Positions 11,612 through 22,004 are shown, counted from the stretch's first letter. The stretch: DNA of 64,000 nt from Oricola sp. (GCF_022763245.1 NZ_JALEGV010000009.1:49422-113421), one strand, 5' to 3'. Translations and numbers: made by a program. The notes: a model not told the origin generated them from the letters alone.

Positions 11612-11853
11612 GCGAAGACAGAACAGAAGCGGCGCTGCGCCAGGAGCTTCACCGGATCGCCCCCGACATGGAGATCGAGGATATCGACCGGGAAGGCGAT
11701 CTGCGCGAGGAGTTCGATATCGACTCGATGGATTTCCTCAACCTGGTGAGCGCGCTTTCGAAGAGCCTCGGCATCACAATGCCGGAGGAGGACTACGATC
11801 AGATGGGGTCGTACGACGCCATGCTGGCCTATCTGAAGGCGCATACCAGCTGA
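11608..11853 (+). CDS. Acyl carrier protein, dedicated
   Basis: This 81-residue acidic helical protein has the phosphopantetheine attachment serine S40 in FDIDSMDFLNL, which fits the DSxxxL rule of carrier proteins. It is too divergent for the fatty-acid AcpP, which normally reads GADSLDTVELVM. It overlaps the E2 gene by 4 bases (ATGA), so it is made with the dehydrogenase complex. That placement suggests it accepts or donates the acyl group handled by the E1/E2 or by the ligase; this is inference. There is no ketosynthase, acyltransferase or phosphopantetheinyl transferase nearby, so a polyketide role is not supported. Confidence 0.88.
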   Translation: MSEDRTEAALRQELHRIAPDMEIEDIDREGDLREEFDIDSMDFLNLVSALSKSLGITMPEEDYDQMGSYDAMLAYLKAHTS

Positions 11854-11856
11854 GCC

Positions 11857-11890
11857 AGGCGCCCGCTGCTCGCGGGCGCCTTTCGCGTTT
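11857..11890 (+). terminator. Rho-independent-like terminator after the ACP gene
   Basis: A 10-bp stem (A plus GGCGCCCGC at 57-66 of 11800, complement at 11872-11881) with loop TGCTC is followed by TTTCGCGTTTT. It lies 3 bases after the ACP stop and probably ends the four-gene transcript. Confidence 0.65.
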
Positions 11891-12015
11891 TCCGAAATCT
11901 GCCTTGCTCGTCGCCGCGCTTGCACGGGCGGGCGCATTCTGCTTTTCATCCGGTCTGGCTTGAAGGAGGACGCGCCGGCTGCGTGTCCCCACTGTCGCGA
12001 CCGAGGACCTAATCC

Positions 12016-12462
12016 ATGGAAATGAATGACGAAATCCGCATCGAAGCGCCGCGCGCCCGCGTCTATGACGCGCTCAACGATCCGGAAATCCTGAAAGAGT
12101 GCATCCCCGGCTGTGAGGAACTCACGAAGAATTCCGACACGGAGCTGGAAGCCAAGGTCACGCTGAAGATCGGTCCCGTGAAGGCGAAGTTCGGCGGCAA
12201 GGTCACGCTCGACAAGTCCAAGGCACCGGAGCAGTTCTCGCTGGCCGGCGAGGGAAGCGGCGGTGTCGCCGGTTTTGCCAAGGGCGGGGCGGATGTCGAG
12301 CTGGAAGAAGACGGCGACGCGACGATCCTGCGCTACACCGCCAAGGCCGATGTCGGCGGAAAGATCGCGCAGCTTGGCAGCCGGCTGATCGTTTCGACGT
12401 CGAACCGGCTTGCCGGCCAGTTCTTCACGAAGTTCAAGGAAACCGTCGAAGCCGGCGATTGA
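12016..12462 (+). CDS. CoxG-like SRPBCC protein
   Basis: This 148-residue protein belongs to the carbon monoxide dehydrogenase subunit G family of START-like (SRPBCC) folds. The evidence is the N-terminal EIRIEAPRARVYDALND, then LKECIPGCEEL, and the glycine-rich GEGSGGVAGFAKG segment. CoxG itself helps mature or anchor CO dehydrogenase, but many orphan homologues exist with unknown ligands. No coxMSL genes are in the window, so a CO role cannot be claimed. The start at 12016 has AGGA 9 bases upstream; ATG two codons later is an alternative. It converges on parE. Confidence 0.78.
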   Translation: MEMNDEIRIEAPRARVYDALNDPEILKECIPGCEELTKNSDTELEAKVTLKIGPVKAKFGGKVTLDKSKAPEQFSLAGEGSGGVAGFAKGGADVELEEDGDATILRYTAKADVGGKIAQLGSRLIVSTSNRLAGQFFTKFKETVEAGD

Positions 12463-12477
12463 TCGTCAGGGCGAAGT

Positions 12478-12500
12478 CGCCGGCCCTTCAAAGGCCGGCG
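12478..12500. terminator. Convergent hairpin between CoxG-like gene and parE
   Basis: CGCCGGCC at 12478-12485 pairs with GGCCGGCG at 12493-12500 around a 7-base loop. It sits between two converging genes, 1 base from the parE stop codon. There is no U-run on either side, so termination efficiency is uncertain. Confidence 0.45.
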
Positions 12501-12501
12501 C

Positions 12502-14550
12502 CTAGATGTCGATGTCCTTGGCGAAGGCTGCGTTTTCCTGGATGAAGCGGAAACGCGTCTCGGCCTTCGTGCCCATCAGGTCTTCGACGGCGGTCCGGGT
12601 TTCCTCCGCGTGCGCGTCGTCGATATCGACGCGCAGCAGCGTGCGCACGGTCGGCGCCATCGTCGTTTCCTTCAACTGTTGCGCCGACATTTCGCCGAGA
12701 CCCTTGAACCGGCTGATCTCGATCTTTCCGCGGCCGGTGAACTCGGCTTCGATCAATTCGCTCTTGTGGGCGTCGTCGCGCGCATAGGCCGTCTTGCCGC
12801 CTTGCGAGATGCGATAGAGCGGCGGCACGGCCAGGAAGAGGTGCTGATTGCGGATCAGTTCCGGCATTTCCGCATAGAAGAAAGTGATCAACAGCGAGGC
12901 GATATGGGCGCCGTCGACGTCGGCGTCCGTCATGATGATCACGCGCTCGTAGCGCAGATCGCTGTCACGGTATTTCGAGCGCGTGCCGCAGCCGAGCGCC
13001 TGGATCAGATCGGCGATCTGCTGGTTGGCCAGGAGCTTGTCGCGACCGGCGCTGGCGACGTTGAGGATCTTGCCGCGCAGGGGCAGGATCGCCTGGGTCT
13101 TGCGGTCGCGCGCCTGCTTGGCGGAGCCGCCGGCGGAATCACCCTCGACGATGAACAGTTCGGCGCCGGCCGCTGAATTCTGGCTGCAGTCTGCGAGCTT
13201 GCCGGGCAGGCGCAGCTTGCGCACGGCGGTCTTGCGATTGACCTCGCGTTCCTGGCGCCGCTTCAGCCGCTCCTCGGCGCGGTCGACCACCCAGTCGAGC
13301 AGCGCGTTGGCCTCCTGCGGGGAGGCGGCGAGCCAATGGTCGAAGGCGTCGCGCATCGCCTGGTCGACGATCCTTTGCGCTTCGGCCGTCGCGAGCTTGT
13401 CCTTGGTCTGGCCCACGAATTCCGGTTCGCGCACGAACACCGAGAGCATCGCCGCCGCCGAGATCATCACGTCGTCCGTGGTGATCAGCGAGCCGCGCTT
13501 GTTGCCGACGAGATCGGCATAGGCTTTCAGTCCGCGCGTCAGGAGAATGCGCAGGCCCGCTTCGTGGGTGCCGCCCTCGGGTGTCGGGATCGTGTTGCAG
13601 TAGCTGTTCACGAAGCCGTCGCCGCCATGCCAGGTGACGGCCCATTCGACGGCGCCATGGCCGCCGGATTTTTCGGTCTTGCCGGCGAAGATGTTGGCGG
13701 TGACCTTCTGCTCGCCGCCGAGGCTGGCTTCCAGATAGTCCTTCAGGCCGCCCGGAAAGTGGAAGACCGCCTTTGTCGGCGTCTGGTCCTTTTCACCGAT
13801 CTGTTCCGGGGCGCATTGCCAGCGGATTTCCACGCCGCCGAACAGATAGGCCTTGGAGCGCGCCATCTTGTAGAGCCGCGCCGGCTCGAACTTGGCGCTT
13901 TTGCCGAAGATGTCGGCGTCCGGATGGAAGCGGACGCGGGTGCCGCGCCGATTCTGGACCTCGCCGAGATCCTCCAGTCCGCCGACCGGATGGCCGCGCG
14001 AGAAACGCTGACGGTAGAGCCGGCGTCCGCGCGCCACTTCGACTTCCAGATCGTCCGACAGCGCGTTGACGACCGACACGCCGACGCCGTGCAGGCCGCC
14101 GGAGGTCTCGTAGACCTTGGAATCGAATTTGCCGCCCGCATGCAGCGTCGTCATGATCACTTCGAGTGCGGACTTGTCCTTGTGCTTGGGATGCGGATCG
14201 ACCGGGATGCCGCGGCCGTTGTCGGTCACGGAAATGTAGCCCTCGGCGTCGAGCGACACTTCGATGAAGGTCGCATGGCCGGCGACCGCCTCGTCCATGG
14301 AATTGTCGATGACTTCCGCGAACAGGTGATGCAGCGCCTTGTCGTCCGTGCCGCCGATATACATGCCCGGACGCCGCCGGACGGGCTCCAGCCCTTCGAG
14401 GATCTCGATGGCGGAGGCGTCATAGTCGCCGCTCGACTTGTCAGGCGCCGGCACATCGCTCTTGCGGGCGGCACGCGGCTGCGCGGGAGCGCTGCGGCCG
14501 GGCTTTGCCGGTTCCGGGAAAGTGGAGAAAAGGTCGCTGTTGTCGTCCAT
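12502..14550 (-). CDS. parE: DNA topoisomerase IV subunit B
   Basis: This protein of about 682 residues is the ATPase subunit of topoisomerase IV, which decatenates daughter chromosomes with ParC. The GHKL ATPase motifs are EVIDNSMDEAV, DNGRGIPV and GGLHGVGVSVVNALS. The TOPRIM core is FIVEGDSAGGSAKQAR with DADVDGAHI. The DVDGAHI and length fit ParE better than GyrB, which is normally about 800 residues in this group. The start is taken at MDDNSDLF (14550); in-frame ATGs at 14556 and 14595 are possible, and none has a strong Shine-Dalgarno. It is transcribed away from the pilus locus. Confidence 0.93.
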   Translation of the reverse strand: MDDNSDLFSTFPEPAKPGRSAPAQPRAARKSDVPAPDKSSGDYDASAIEILEGLEPVRRRPGMYIGGTDDKALHHLFAEVIDNSMDEAVAGHATFIEVSLDAEGYISVTDNGRGIPVDPHPKHKDKSALEVIMTTLHAGGKFDSKVYETSGGLHGVGVSVVNALSDDLEVEVARGRRLYRQRFSRGHPVGGLEDLGEVQNRRGTRVRFHPDADIFGKSAKFEPARLYKMARSKAYLFGGVEIRWQCAPEQIGEKDQTPTKAVFHFPGGLKDYLEASLGGEQKVTANIFAGKTEKSGGHGAVEWAVTWHGGDGFVNSYCNTIPTPEGGTHEAGLRILLTRGLKAYADLVGNKRGSLITTDDVMISAAAMLSVFVREPEFVGQTKDKLATAEAQRIVDQAMRDAFDHWLAASPQEANALLDWVVDRAEERLKRRQEREVNRKTAVRKLRLPGKLADCSQNSAAGAELFIVEGDSAGGSAKQARDRKTQAILPLRGKILNVASAGRDKLLANQQIADLIQALGCGTRSKYRDSDLRYERVIIMTDADVDGAHIASLLITFFYAEMPELIRNQHLFLAVPPLYRISQGGKTAYARDDAHKSELIEAEFTGRGKIEISRFKGLGEMSAQQLKETTMAPTVRTLLRVDIDDAHAEETRTAVEDLMGTKAETRFRFIQENAAFAKDIDI

Positions 14551-14638
14551 TGCCATTCGTCGATCGTGGGGGCGAATCACTTCCAAATATTGCATGCGCC
14601 TGCGCCAAAGGCGAACGGGAGCCGTCTCACGGCAGGCG

Positions 14639-14654
14639 TTTACGACGGTTTAAC
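14639..14654. promoter_or_regulatory. Candidate CtrA-type site upstream of cpaB
   Basis: TTTA-N7-TTAAC differs by one base from the CtrA consensus TTAA-N7-TTAAC. It lies in the 227-bp gap between the divergently transcribed parE and cpaB, about 120 bases before cpaB. CtrA controls pilus genes in Caulobacter. Assignment to cpaB rather than parE is inference. Confidence 0.4.
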
Positions 14655-14777
14655 CACATAAGCGAAAGCCGGGCGATCCAGCAGATCCGTTACACTAATG
14701 TTCACGCATACGCGCCATCGTCGCCGTCACGAGAAAAAGAACGCAGACCCGCAAGCGTGGGTCGAGGCTGGACACCG

Positions 14778-15716
14778 GTGAACAAGAAATTCCTGATCAT
14801 GGGCGGCATCGCCATCGTCTTCGGCGGGGTTTCCATCATCGTCGCAGACTACTGGCTGAAGAACAACATACAGACGGCTGTGGAAACCGTGGAAGTTGTC
14901 GAGACGGCCACGCCGGCGGCCGAATTCTCCTCGCTCGTCGTCGCGGCGGAACCGATGCGCTACGGCGCGCGCATCGACGCCGGCATGCTCAAGGAAATTC
15001 CCTGGCCGAAGGAAGACCTGCCGAAAGGCGCCTTCGACACGGTCGAGGGGCTGCTCGAAGGCGGTGAGCGTTTCGCCCTGGCCGCGATCGAGACCAACGA
15101 ACCGATCCTCCTGACCAAGGTGACCGATCCCAACGAACTGGCGACCTTGTCGCGACGCATCGAGGACGGCATGCGCGCGGTCACGATCCGCGTCGACGAC
15201 ATTTCGGGCGTTGCCGGTTTTGTCGTTCCGGGCGACCGTGTGGACGTGGCGCTGACGCGGACCTTCGTCATCGACAAGAAGGCGGGCGAGGGCGGCGGAG
15301 ACGTGGCGCCGCTCGAGGTCTCGCCCGCGGGCGACCGCACCTTTACCGGCGAGCCGGACAGCTTCGTCGCCACCACCGTCGTCCTGTCCGGCGTCAAGGT
15401 CCTGTCGATCGACCAGATCGCCGACGAGCGGCAGTCCGATCCGGTGATCGTGCGCGCCGTCACGCTGGAGGTGGATGCGCTCGGTGCCAAGGCGCTGACC
15501 GCGGCCCAGTCCGCCGGCAGCCTGTCGCTGCAACTGCGGCGCGCCGGCGACGTTCCCGACCCGGTCGCCCAGGTGCCCGCCGTCGGCATCGACCCGGAGA
15601 TCACGTCGTCCTTCACCGACGGCGCAGTGATAGCGGGATCCATGGCGAAGGTGACGGTACGCCGCAAGAACGAGATGGAGACCTATGACGTGCGCGACGA
15701 AGGAGCCAGCCGATGA
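14778..15716 (+). CDS. cpaB: Flp pilus assembly protein CpaB (RcpC)
   Basis: This protein of about 312 residues has one N-terminal membrane segment (IMGGIAIVFGGVSIIVADYW). A periplasmic SAF-type domain (residues about 50-115, MLKEIPWPKEDLP) is followed by the RcpC/CpaB domain containing GMRAVTIRVDDISGVAGFVVPGDRVDV split by short variable loops. CpaB is a periplasmic partner of the Tad secretin. The GTG at 14778 places the membrane helix at the N-terminus; ATG seven codons later would also leave most of it. Its stop overlaps the cpaC start by 4 bases, making it the first gene of the pilus operon visible here. Confidence 0.9.
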   Translation: MNKKFLIMGGIAIVFGGVSIIVADYWLKNNIQTAVETVEVVETATPAAEFSSLVVAAEPMRYGARIDAGMLKEIPWPKEDLPKGAFDTVEGLLEGGERFALAAIETNEPILLTKVTDPNELATLSRRIEDGMRAVTIRVDDISGVAGFVVPGDRVDVALTRTFVIDKKAGEGGGDVAPLEVSPAGDRTFTGEPDSFVATTVVLSGVKVLSIDQIADERQSDPVIVRAVTLEVDALGAKALTAAQSAGSLSLQLRRAGDVPDPVAQVPAVGIDPEITSSFTDGAVIAGSMAKVTVRRKNEMETYDVRDEGASR

Positions 15717-17095
15717 GACATCATCTCCGTAACGCCGCGCTGGCAGCGATCCTCGGCTTCCTGGCGTTCGCCGCGATGCCGGTCGCTTCGACGCTGGCGG
15801 ACGCGAACGTGCTGACGATCACGCCCGGCCGGACCAGCCTGATCACGGTTGAGAAGGGCAAGCCGAAGACGATCCGCACGGGTGCTTCCTTCTTTGAAAT
15901 CGTCGTCGGCGATCCGGAGATCGCCAATGTCCAGCCTCTGACGAACCGGACCTTCTACGTGCTCGGCATCACCGCTGGCACGACCGGGATCGCGCTGTTC
16001 GACGAGCAGAAGCGTCTGATCGGTTCGGTCGACGTGGAGGTTTCCGTCGATACGACGCGGCTGAAATCGGCCATTCGCGAGAACGTGCCGGACGCCAACA
16101 TCAAGGTCACGACCACCAACGGTCAGGTCGTGCTCTCCGGCTCGGCCCCGGACCAGGTTTCCGCCGACCGCGCCAAGAAGATCGCCGAGAAGTTCGCCGG
16201 CACGGAAGACGAGATCATCAACTCCGTCAGCGTGACCTCTTCGCAGCAGGTGCAGCTCAATGTCCGCTTCGTCGAGCTGAACCGCAATGCGGGTCAGGAG
16301 CTGGGCGTCAAGATCAACAAGTTGAGCTACGAGTTCGGCGGCGGCAGCGTCGGCTATTCGAGCCCGGGCTTCTTCGATGACACGACCGGCTTCTTCGGCA
16401 GCATGGTGTCGGGCGGCCTGAACATCGATGTCGCGATCCGTGCTCTCGAAGAACGCGGCGTGGCGCGCCGGCTTGCCGAGCCGAACCTGGTCGCTCGCTC
16501 GGGCGAGAAGGCAAGCTTCCTTGCAGGCGGCGAGTTTCCGATCGCGGTCACCGACGCGGACGGGCGCGTGACGGTCGATTACAAGAATTTCGGCGTCGGG
16601 CTGGAATTCACGCCGACGGTGCTGAAGGACGGGCTGATTTCGCTGGAGATCGAACCCGAGGTCTCAAGTCTCGACCAGACGCTCGCCAATGGCTTTCCCA
16701 TCCTGTCGGTTCGCCGGGCCAAGACGTCGGTCGACCTGAAGAGCGGCCAGAGCTTCATGATGGCGGGCCTCTACCAGGCCAGCAATGACAATTCGGGCGC
16801 CAACCTGCCGGGCGCACGCAAATTGCCGGTGATCGGTGCGCTGTTCTCCAGCAAGAAGTTCCAGCGCCGCGAGACCGATCTCGTGATGATCGTGACGCCG
16901 CATCTCGTCCGGCCCGTCCAGCCGGGAACGCCGATGGCGACGCCGGCCGACGGCACACGGCCTGCGACCGATGCCGAAGTCGCGATCCTGGGCGTTGACG
17001 AGGTGCGCACCGCCGCGACCGGCGGCGGCGCGGGCGCGGTCATCGTGCCCACCCGCACCTCCGGCCACATCCTCACGCTCGACATCGGCGGATAG
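15713..17095 (+). CDS. cpaC: Tad/Flp pilus secretin CpaC
   Basis: This 460-residue outer-membrane secretin has a signal peptide ending near ASTLADA (residue about 31). The N-terminal pilus-assembly domain includes the GDPEIANVQPLTNRTFYVLG region. A BON domain (about 115-180) and the secretin core with LAEPNLVARSGEKASFLAGGEFP, shown here in parts, lead to LVMIVTPHLVRP. It forms the outer-membrane channel through which the Flp pilus is extruded. It is translationally coupled to cpaB and 9 bases before the small CpaD-like lipoprotein gene, so the operon order is the standard Tad order. Confidence 0.94.
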   Translation: MRHHLRNAALAAILGFLAFAAMPVASTLADANVLTITPGRTSLITVEKGKPKTIRTGASFFEIVVGDPEIANVQPLTNRTFYVLGITAGTTGIALFDEQKRLIGSVDVEVSVDTTRLKSAIRENVPDANIKVTTTNGQVVLSGSAPDQVSADRAKKIAEKFAGTEDEIINSVSVTSSQQVQLNVRFVELNRNAGQELGVKINKLSYEFGGGSVGYSSPGFFDDTTGFFGSMVSGGLNIDVAIRALEERGVARRLAEPNLVARSGEKASFLAGGEFPIAVTDADGRVTVDYKNFGVGLEFTPTVLKDGLISLEIEPEVSSLDQTLANGFPILSVRRAKTSVDLKSGQSFMMAGLYQASNDNSGANLPGARKLPVIGALFSSKKFQRRETDLVMIVTPHLVRPVQPGTPMATPADGTRPATDAEVAILGVDEVRTAATGGGAGAVIVPTRTSGHILTLDIGG

Positions 17096-17104
17096 GGGGC
17101 AATC

Positions 17105-17347
17105 ATGCGGACTTTCAGAACCTGTCTCGTCGCAACGCTCGCAGCGCTTCCGCTGGCCGGGTGCTACAGCCCGCCGGAGACGATCTACGAGGGCGTGACG
17201 CTCGGGGCCGGCGACGCGATCGCCCATAACAGCGCGCTCCAGATCATCGATCCGTGGCCGCCCGGCGTGCAGGACACCGATCTGGCCGTGCCTGCCGAAC
17301 GCGGCGAAGAAGCGGACACGACCGAGGCCGAAGACGTCGCATTGTGA
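17105..17347 (+). CDS. Miniature CpaD-like lipoprotein
   Basis: This 80-residue protein begins with a lipoprotein signal peptide and lipobox LAGC, placing the lipidated cysteine at residue 20. The mature part carries GDAIAHNSALQIIDPWPPG, which resembles the conserved asparagine/DPWPP segment of CpaD-family proteins. Full CpaD proteins are about 200 residues, so nearly all of the usual globular domain is missing. The reading frame is intact and sits in the expected cpaD position between cpaC and cpaE. It may be a minimal functional version acting as a pilotin or outer-membrane partner, or a degenerate remnant. Confidence 0.75.
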   Translation: MRTFRTCLVATLAALPLAGCYSPPETIYEGVTLGAGDAIAHNSALQIIDPWPPGVQDTDLAVPAERGEEADTTEAEDVAL

Positions 17348-17394
17348 CGCCGCCCGAACCGACAAACACGAACCTGATTTGATGACGCGAAGAC

Positions 17395-18609
17395 ATGGCT
17401 GACGAGAAGGAAAACAACAATCGCATTGTGCTCGTGTCGACCGACAGGGACTTCCTGGCGACGACGCGAACGGCCTTTTCGGTGTCCGACGCGATCCAGC
17501 TCCTCACCATCGAAAAGCCGGTGACCGAGTTGCATGGCGAGGTCCAGGATGCCGACGCCGGCGCCGTGATCATCGATCTCGACGAACCCGATCTGGAACG
17601 CCTTGAGGCCTTGCAGCGCATCACGCGCCGGCTTACCGATCGCGTGCCGGTGATCGTCGTCGCCAAGGGATGCGATGCCGCGATGGTGCGCATCATCGTG
17701 CAATTGCATGTCGCCGATTTCCTGGTGAAGCCGGTCACGACGGCGGATCTCGTCCGTTCCTGCATCCGCGCCCTGAAAGGGGTCGAGAAGAACGATTCCG
17801 GCGAGGCCTATATCAGCGCCTTCATGCCGGCCGCGGGCGGCGTGGGCAACACGACGCTCGCGCTGCAGACCGCGTTTCTCCTGCACCGCTCGGCGACGCG
17901 TGCCGCATCCACCTGCGTGGTGGATCTGAACTTCCAGAACGGGTCCTGCGCCGAATATCTCGACCTGGAAACGCGCTTCGACATCACCGAAGTGGAAAAC
18001 CAGGTCGAACGCCTCGACCGGCAGCTCCTGGACGCGCTTCTGTCGAAGCATGAATCGGGTCTTGCGGTGCTGGCCGCGCCGAACATGCCGACCGAAATGC
18101 GTTCCTTCGACACCGACGTCGTCGTCAAGGTTCTCGATCTCGTCTCGGCCTATTTCGACAATGTGGTGATCGACTTGCCGCGCACGTGGTTCCCCTGGAC
18201 GGAAACGGTGCTGCGCGGTTCCAACCACGTCTACATCACCGCCGAACAGACGGTGCCCTGCCTGCGTCACGCCCAGCGCCTGATCAACTCGATCGAGACC
18301 GAGGTCGGCAAGGACATCCGCCCGCGCGTGATCATCAACCGCTATCTGCCGAGCGGAATGGATGGCGGCATCCGGGCGGCCGATATCGAGGAACTGTTCG
18401 GCGACCGCTTCGCCGGCGGCATCTCCAACAATTACAAGCTCGTGCGCGAGGCCGTCGATCGCGGGATTCCGCTGCATGAGGTCGACCCGAACGCCAATGT
18501 GGTCCGCGACCTGAAGCGCATCATCCTGCCCGAGGAAATGCAGCTGGAGAGCGGGCGCAAGCGCAGCCTCTTCGGTCTCGGCAAGGGCATCCTCAAGAAG
18601 GCCGGATGA
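17395..18609 (+). CDS. cpaE: Pilus assembly ATPase-like protein CpaE (TadZ)
   Basis: This 404-residue protein has an N-terminal receiver-like domain (about 10-125, with VLVSTDRDF and DFLVKP). A MinD/ParA-like domain begins at about 138. Its P-loop reads GGVGNTT at residues 148-154, with asparagine in the place of the usual catalytic lysine, a deviation often seen in CpaE/TadZ. TadZ proteins localise the pilus machine, often at a pole. It lies between the small lipoprotein gene and cpaF in the same direction, with a 47-bp gap on the left and 59 bp on the right. Confidence 0.92.
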   Translation: MADEKENNNRIVLVSTDRDFLATTRTAFSVSDAIQLLTIEKPVTELHGEVQDADAGAVIIDLDEPDLERLEALQRITRRLTDRVPVIVVAKGCDAAMVRIIVQLHVADFLVKPVTTADLVRSCIRALKGVEKNDSGEAYISAFMPAAGGVGNTTLALQTAFLLHRSATRAASTCVVDLNFQNGSCAEYLDLETRFDITEVENQVERLDRQLLDALLSKHESGLAVLAAPNMPTEMRSFDTDVVVKVLDLVSAYFDNVVIDLPRTWFPWTETVLRGSNHVYITAEQTVPCLRHAQRLINSIETEVGKDIRPRVIINRYLPSGMDGGIRAADIEELFGDRFAGGISNNYKLVREAVDRGIPLHEVDPNANVVRDLKRIILPEEMQLESGRKRSLFGLGKGILKKAG

Positions 18610-18668
18610 TCTCTCCCCTTGCGGGCTGAGATCGGGTTTGTGCCGGAAGTGACAGGGAAATCGGTGCG

Positions 18669-20087
<1,419 letters not shown>

Positions 20088-20089
20088 CG

Positions 20090-21058
20090 ATGGAGCTCGA
20101 CGACGTCACCATCTACATCGTCTACGCTTTCGCCGCCGGTGCCGGGATCATGTTCGCGGAGGCGGCCTATGTGCTGCTGTCCTCGGGCGCCGAGACCCGC
20201 AAGGCGGTCAACCGGCGCATGCGGCTGCAGCAGCACAACGTCAACCAGAAGGAAGTGCTCGTCCAGTTGCGCAAGGAGCGCGGGCTGGACGGCGAGGGCG
20301 CCCGGTTCTCGCCGCTCGCAGCATTGCGGGCGTTGCGCATCCAGTCCGGCATGGTCATGCCGCTGACGACCTTCCTTGTAATCACGTCGCTGATCGCGCT
20401 GGCGATCGGCCTCGGCGGTGGCTTCTTCATCAACCGGATGCAATATGGCATCATGGTCGGCGTGGCGCTCATTCCGGTCGTGCCGGTCATGCTGCTTCGG
20501 TGGCTGCGCAAGAAGCGCCACAAGCGCTTCGGACTGCAACTGCCCGAGGCGCTGGACCTGATCACGCGCGGCCTGAAGGCGGGGCACCCGGTGCCGGTCG
20601 CGGTATCGATGGTTTCGCGCGAGATGCCGGATCCGATCGGCACGGAGTTCGGCATCGTCACCGACGAGATCACCTATGGGTCCGACATGGTGAGCGCATT
20701 GCGCAATCTCTATGAGCGCGTCGGGCACGAGGACCTGCCGCTCTTCGTGACGGCGGTTTCGATCCAATCCACGACCGGCGGCAATTTGCGCGAGATCCTG
20801 GAGGGTCTGTCCGGCGTGATCCGCGAACGCGGCAAGCTGCGCCGCAAGGTCAAGGCGATCTCGGTAGAGGGGCGCATGTCAGCCTATATCCTGACCGCCG
20901 TTCCCGTGTTGCTGGTGCTCGCCGTCATGGTCCTGATGCCGAGCTACTATCGCGAGGTCGCCGGCGAAGGGCTGACCTGGTACCTGGCGGGCGGCTCGTT
21001 CGGCTGGCTGGTGCTCGGCAACGCGATCATGTTCAAGATGGCAAACTTCCGGTTCTAG
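20090..21058 (+). CDS. tadB: Tad inner-membrane platform protein TadB
   Basis: This 322-residue GspF-like membrane protein has a start near an N-terminal helix (IYIVYAFAAGAGIMFAEAAYV). Two helices follow near residues 93-135, then a cytoplasmic type II secretion F domain (FGLQLPEALDLITRGLKAG) and two C-terminal helices. TadB and TadC form the platform on which CpaF acts. The ATG at 20090 is preferred because AGGGG lies 6 bases upstream; a GTG at 20084 is in frame. Confidence 0.93.
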   Translation: MELDDVTIYIVYAFAAGAGIMFAEAAYVLLSSGAETRKAVNRRMRLQQHNVNQKEVLVQLRKERGLDGEGARFSPLAALRALRIQSGMVMPLTTFLVITSLIALAIGLGGGFFINRMQYGIMVGVALIPVVPVMLLRWLRKKRHKRFGLQLPEALDLITRGLKAGHPVPVAVSMVSREMPDPIGTEFGIVTDEITYGSDMVSALRNLYERVGHEDLPLFVTAVSIQSTTGGNLREILEGLSGVIRERGKLRRKVKAISVEGRMSAYILTAVPVLLVLAVMVLMPSYYREVAGEGLTWYLAGGSFGWLVLGNAIMFKMANFRF

Positions 21059-21068
21059 GGCGCGTCGC

Positions 21069-22004
21069 ATGGATCTGTCCTCCCTTCTTCTGCCCTCCGG
21101 CGTCTTCATCATCATCCTGGGCCTGGCCGGTCTGGTCTGGTCGTTCATGCAGAGCAACCGGCGCCAGAGCCATGTCCGCAGCCGGCTGCGGGTCGATTTC
21201 GACACCGGACCCGGCACCGTCATCGTGGATGACGAGAAGAAGCGCCGGGATGCCGAGCTTGCCGAGAAGGCGGCTCGGCGCGCGGCGGAATTCTACGCTT
21301 CGGCCGATCCCGAGAAGGTGGTGCGGCTGCGCCAGACGCTGATGCGCGCCGGCTATCTCGATCCGAACGCGGTGGGCCGCTTCTTCCTGATCCGCTTCGT
21401 CGCGATGGGCGGCGGCTTCGTGCTGGCCGGGCTGCTGCTGCTCGTGATGCATGTCGCGCCGCTTTCCCAGCGCGGCATCGTCATCCTCGCCGGGCTCGCC
21501 GTCGGCGGCTATTTCGCGCCGGCCTTCATGCTGAAGCAGAAGGTCAACCAGCGGGTGCTGGAATATCGCAACGGCTTTCCCGACTTCATGGACCTGATGA
21601 TCGTCTGCGCCGATGCCGGCATGAGCCTCGAAGCGTCGATCGAGCGCGTCTCCAAGGAAATCCGGGTGACCTATCCGATGCTAAGCCAGAACCTGGTCCT
21701 GGTGTCGCTGGAACTGAGGGCGGGCCGCAGCATCAACGAAGCCCTGAAGGCGCTGGCCGAGCGGCTGGGCGTCGAGGAAGTGCGTGCGTTCGCGACGCTG
21801 CTGCAGCAATCGAAGGAACTGGGCACCAGCCTCTCGGGCGCCTTGAAGGTGTTCTCCGACGAGATGCGGCACAAGCGGATGTCGCAGGCGGAGGAAAAGG
21901 CGCATGCCCTTCCAGCCAAGATGTCGATCCCGGTCACGGTCTGCATCCTGCCGGTCGTCGTGATGATCGCGATCATCCCGATCATCGTTCGCTTCAACAT
22001 GTAG
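21069..22004 (+). CDS. tadC: Tad inner-membrane platform protein TadC
   Basis: This 311-residue protein has an N-terminal helix (LLLPSGVFIIILGLAGLVW), paired helices near residues 115-155, the F-domain motif NGFPDFMDLMIVCADAGMS, and a final hydrophobic stretch (VTVCILPVVVMIAIIPIIV). This is the TadC organisation. It starts 10 bases after tadB. With TadB it anchors the assembly ATPase in the inner membrane. Confidence 0.94.
   Translation: MDLSSLLLPSGVFIIILGLAGLVWSFMQSNRRQSHVRSRLRVDFDTGPGTVIVDDEKKRRDAELAEKAARRAAEFYASADPEKVVRLRQTLMRAGYLDPNAVGRFFLIRFVAMGGGFVLAGLLLLVMHVAPLSQRGIVILAGLAVGGYFAPAFMLKQKVNQRVLEYRNGFPDFMDLMIVCADAGMSLEASIERVSKEIRVTYPMLSQNLVLVSLELRAGRSINEALKALAERLGVEEVRAFATLLQQSKELGTSLSGALKVFSDEMRHKRMSQAEEKAHALPAKMSIPVTVCILPVVVMIAIIPIIVRFNM

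Noticed and set aside
12016..12462. CO oxidation locus
   Set aside because: Only a CoxG-like protein is present; no coxMSL genes.
13336..14661. 441-residue open frame on the + strand over parE
   Set aside because: It is the antisense shadow of parE in high-GC DNA; parE shows all ATPase and TOPRIM motifs.
17395..18609. CpaE P-loop with Asn for Lys as a defect
   Set aside because: CpaE/TadZ proteins commonly have a deviant P-loop, so this is not evidence of a broken gene.
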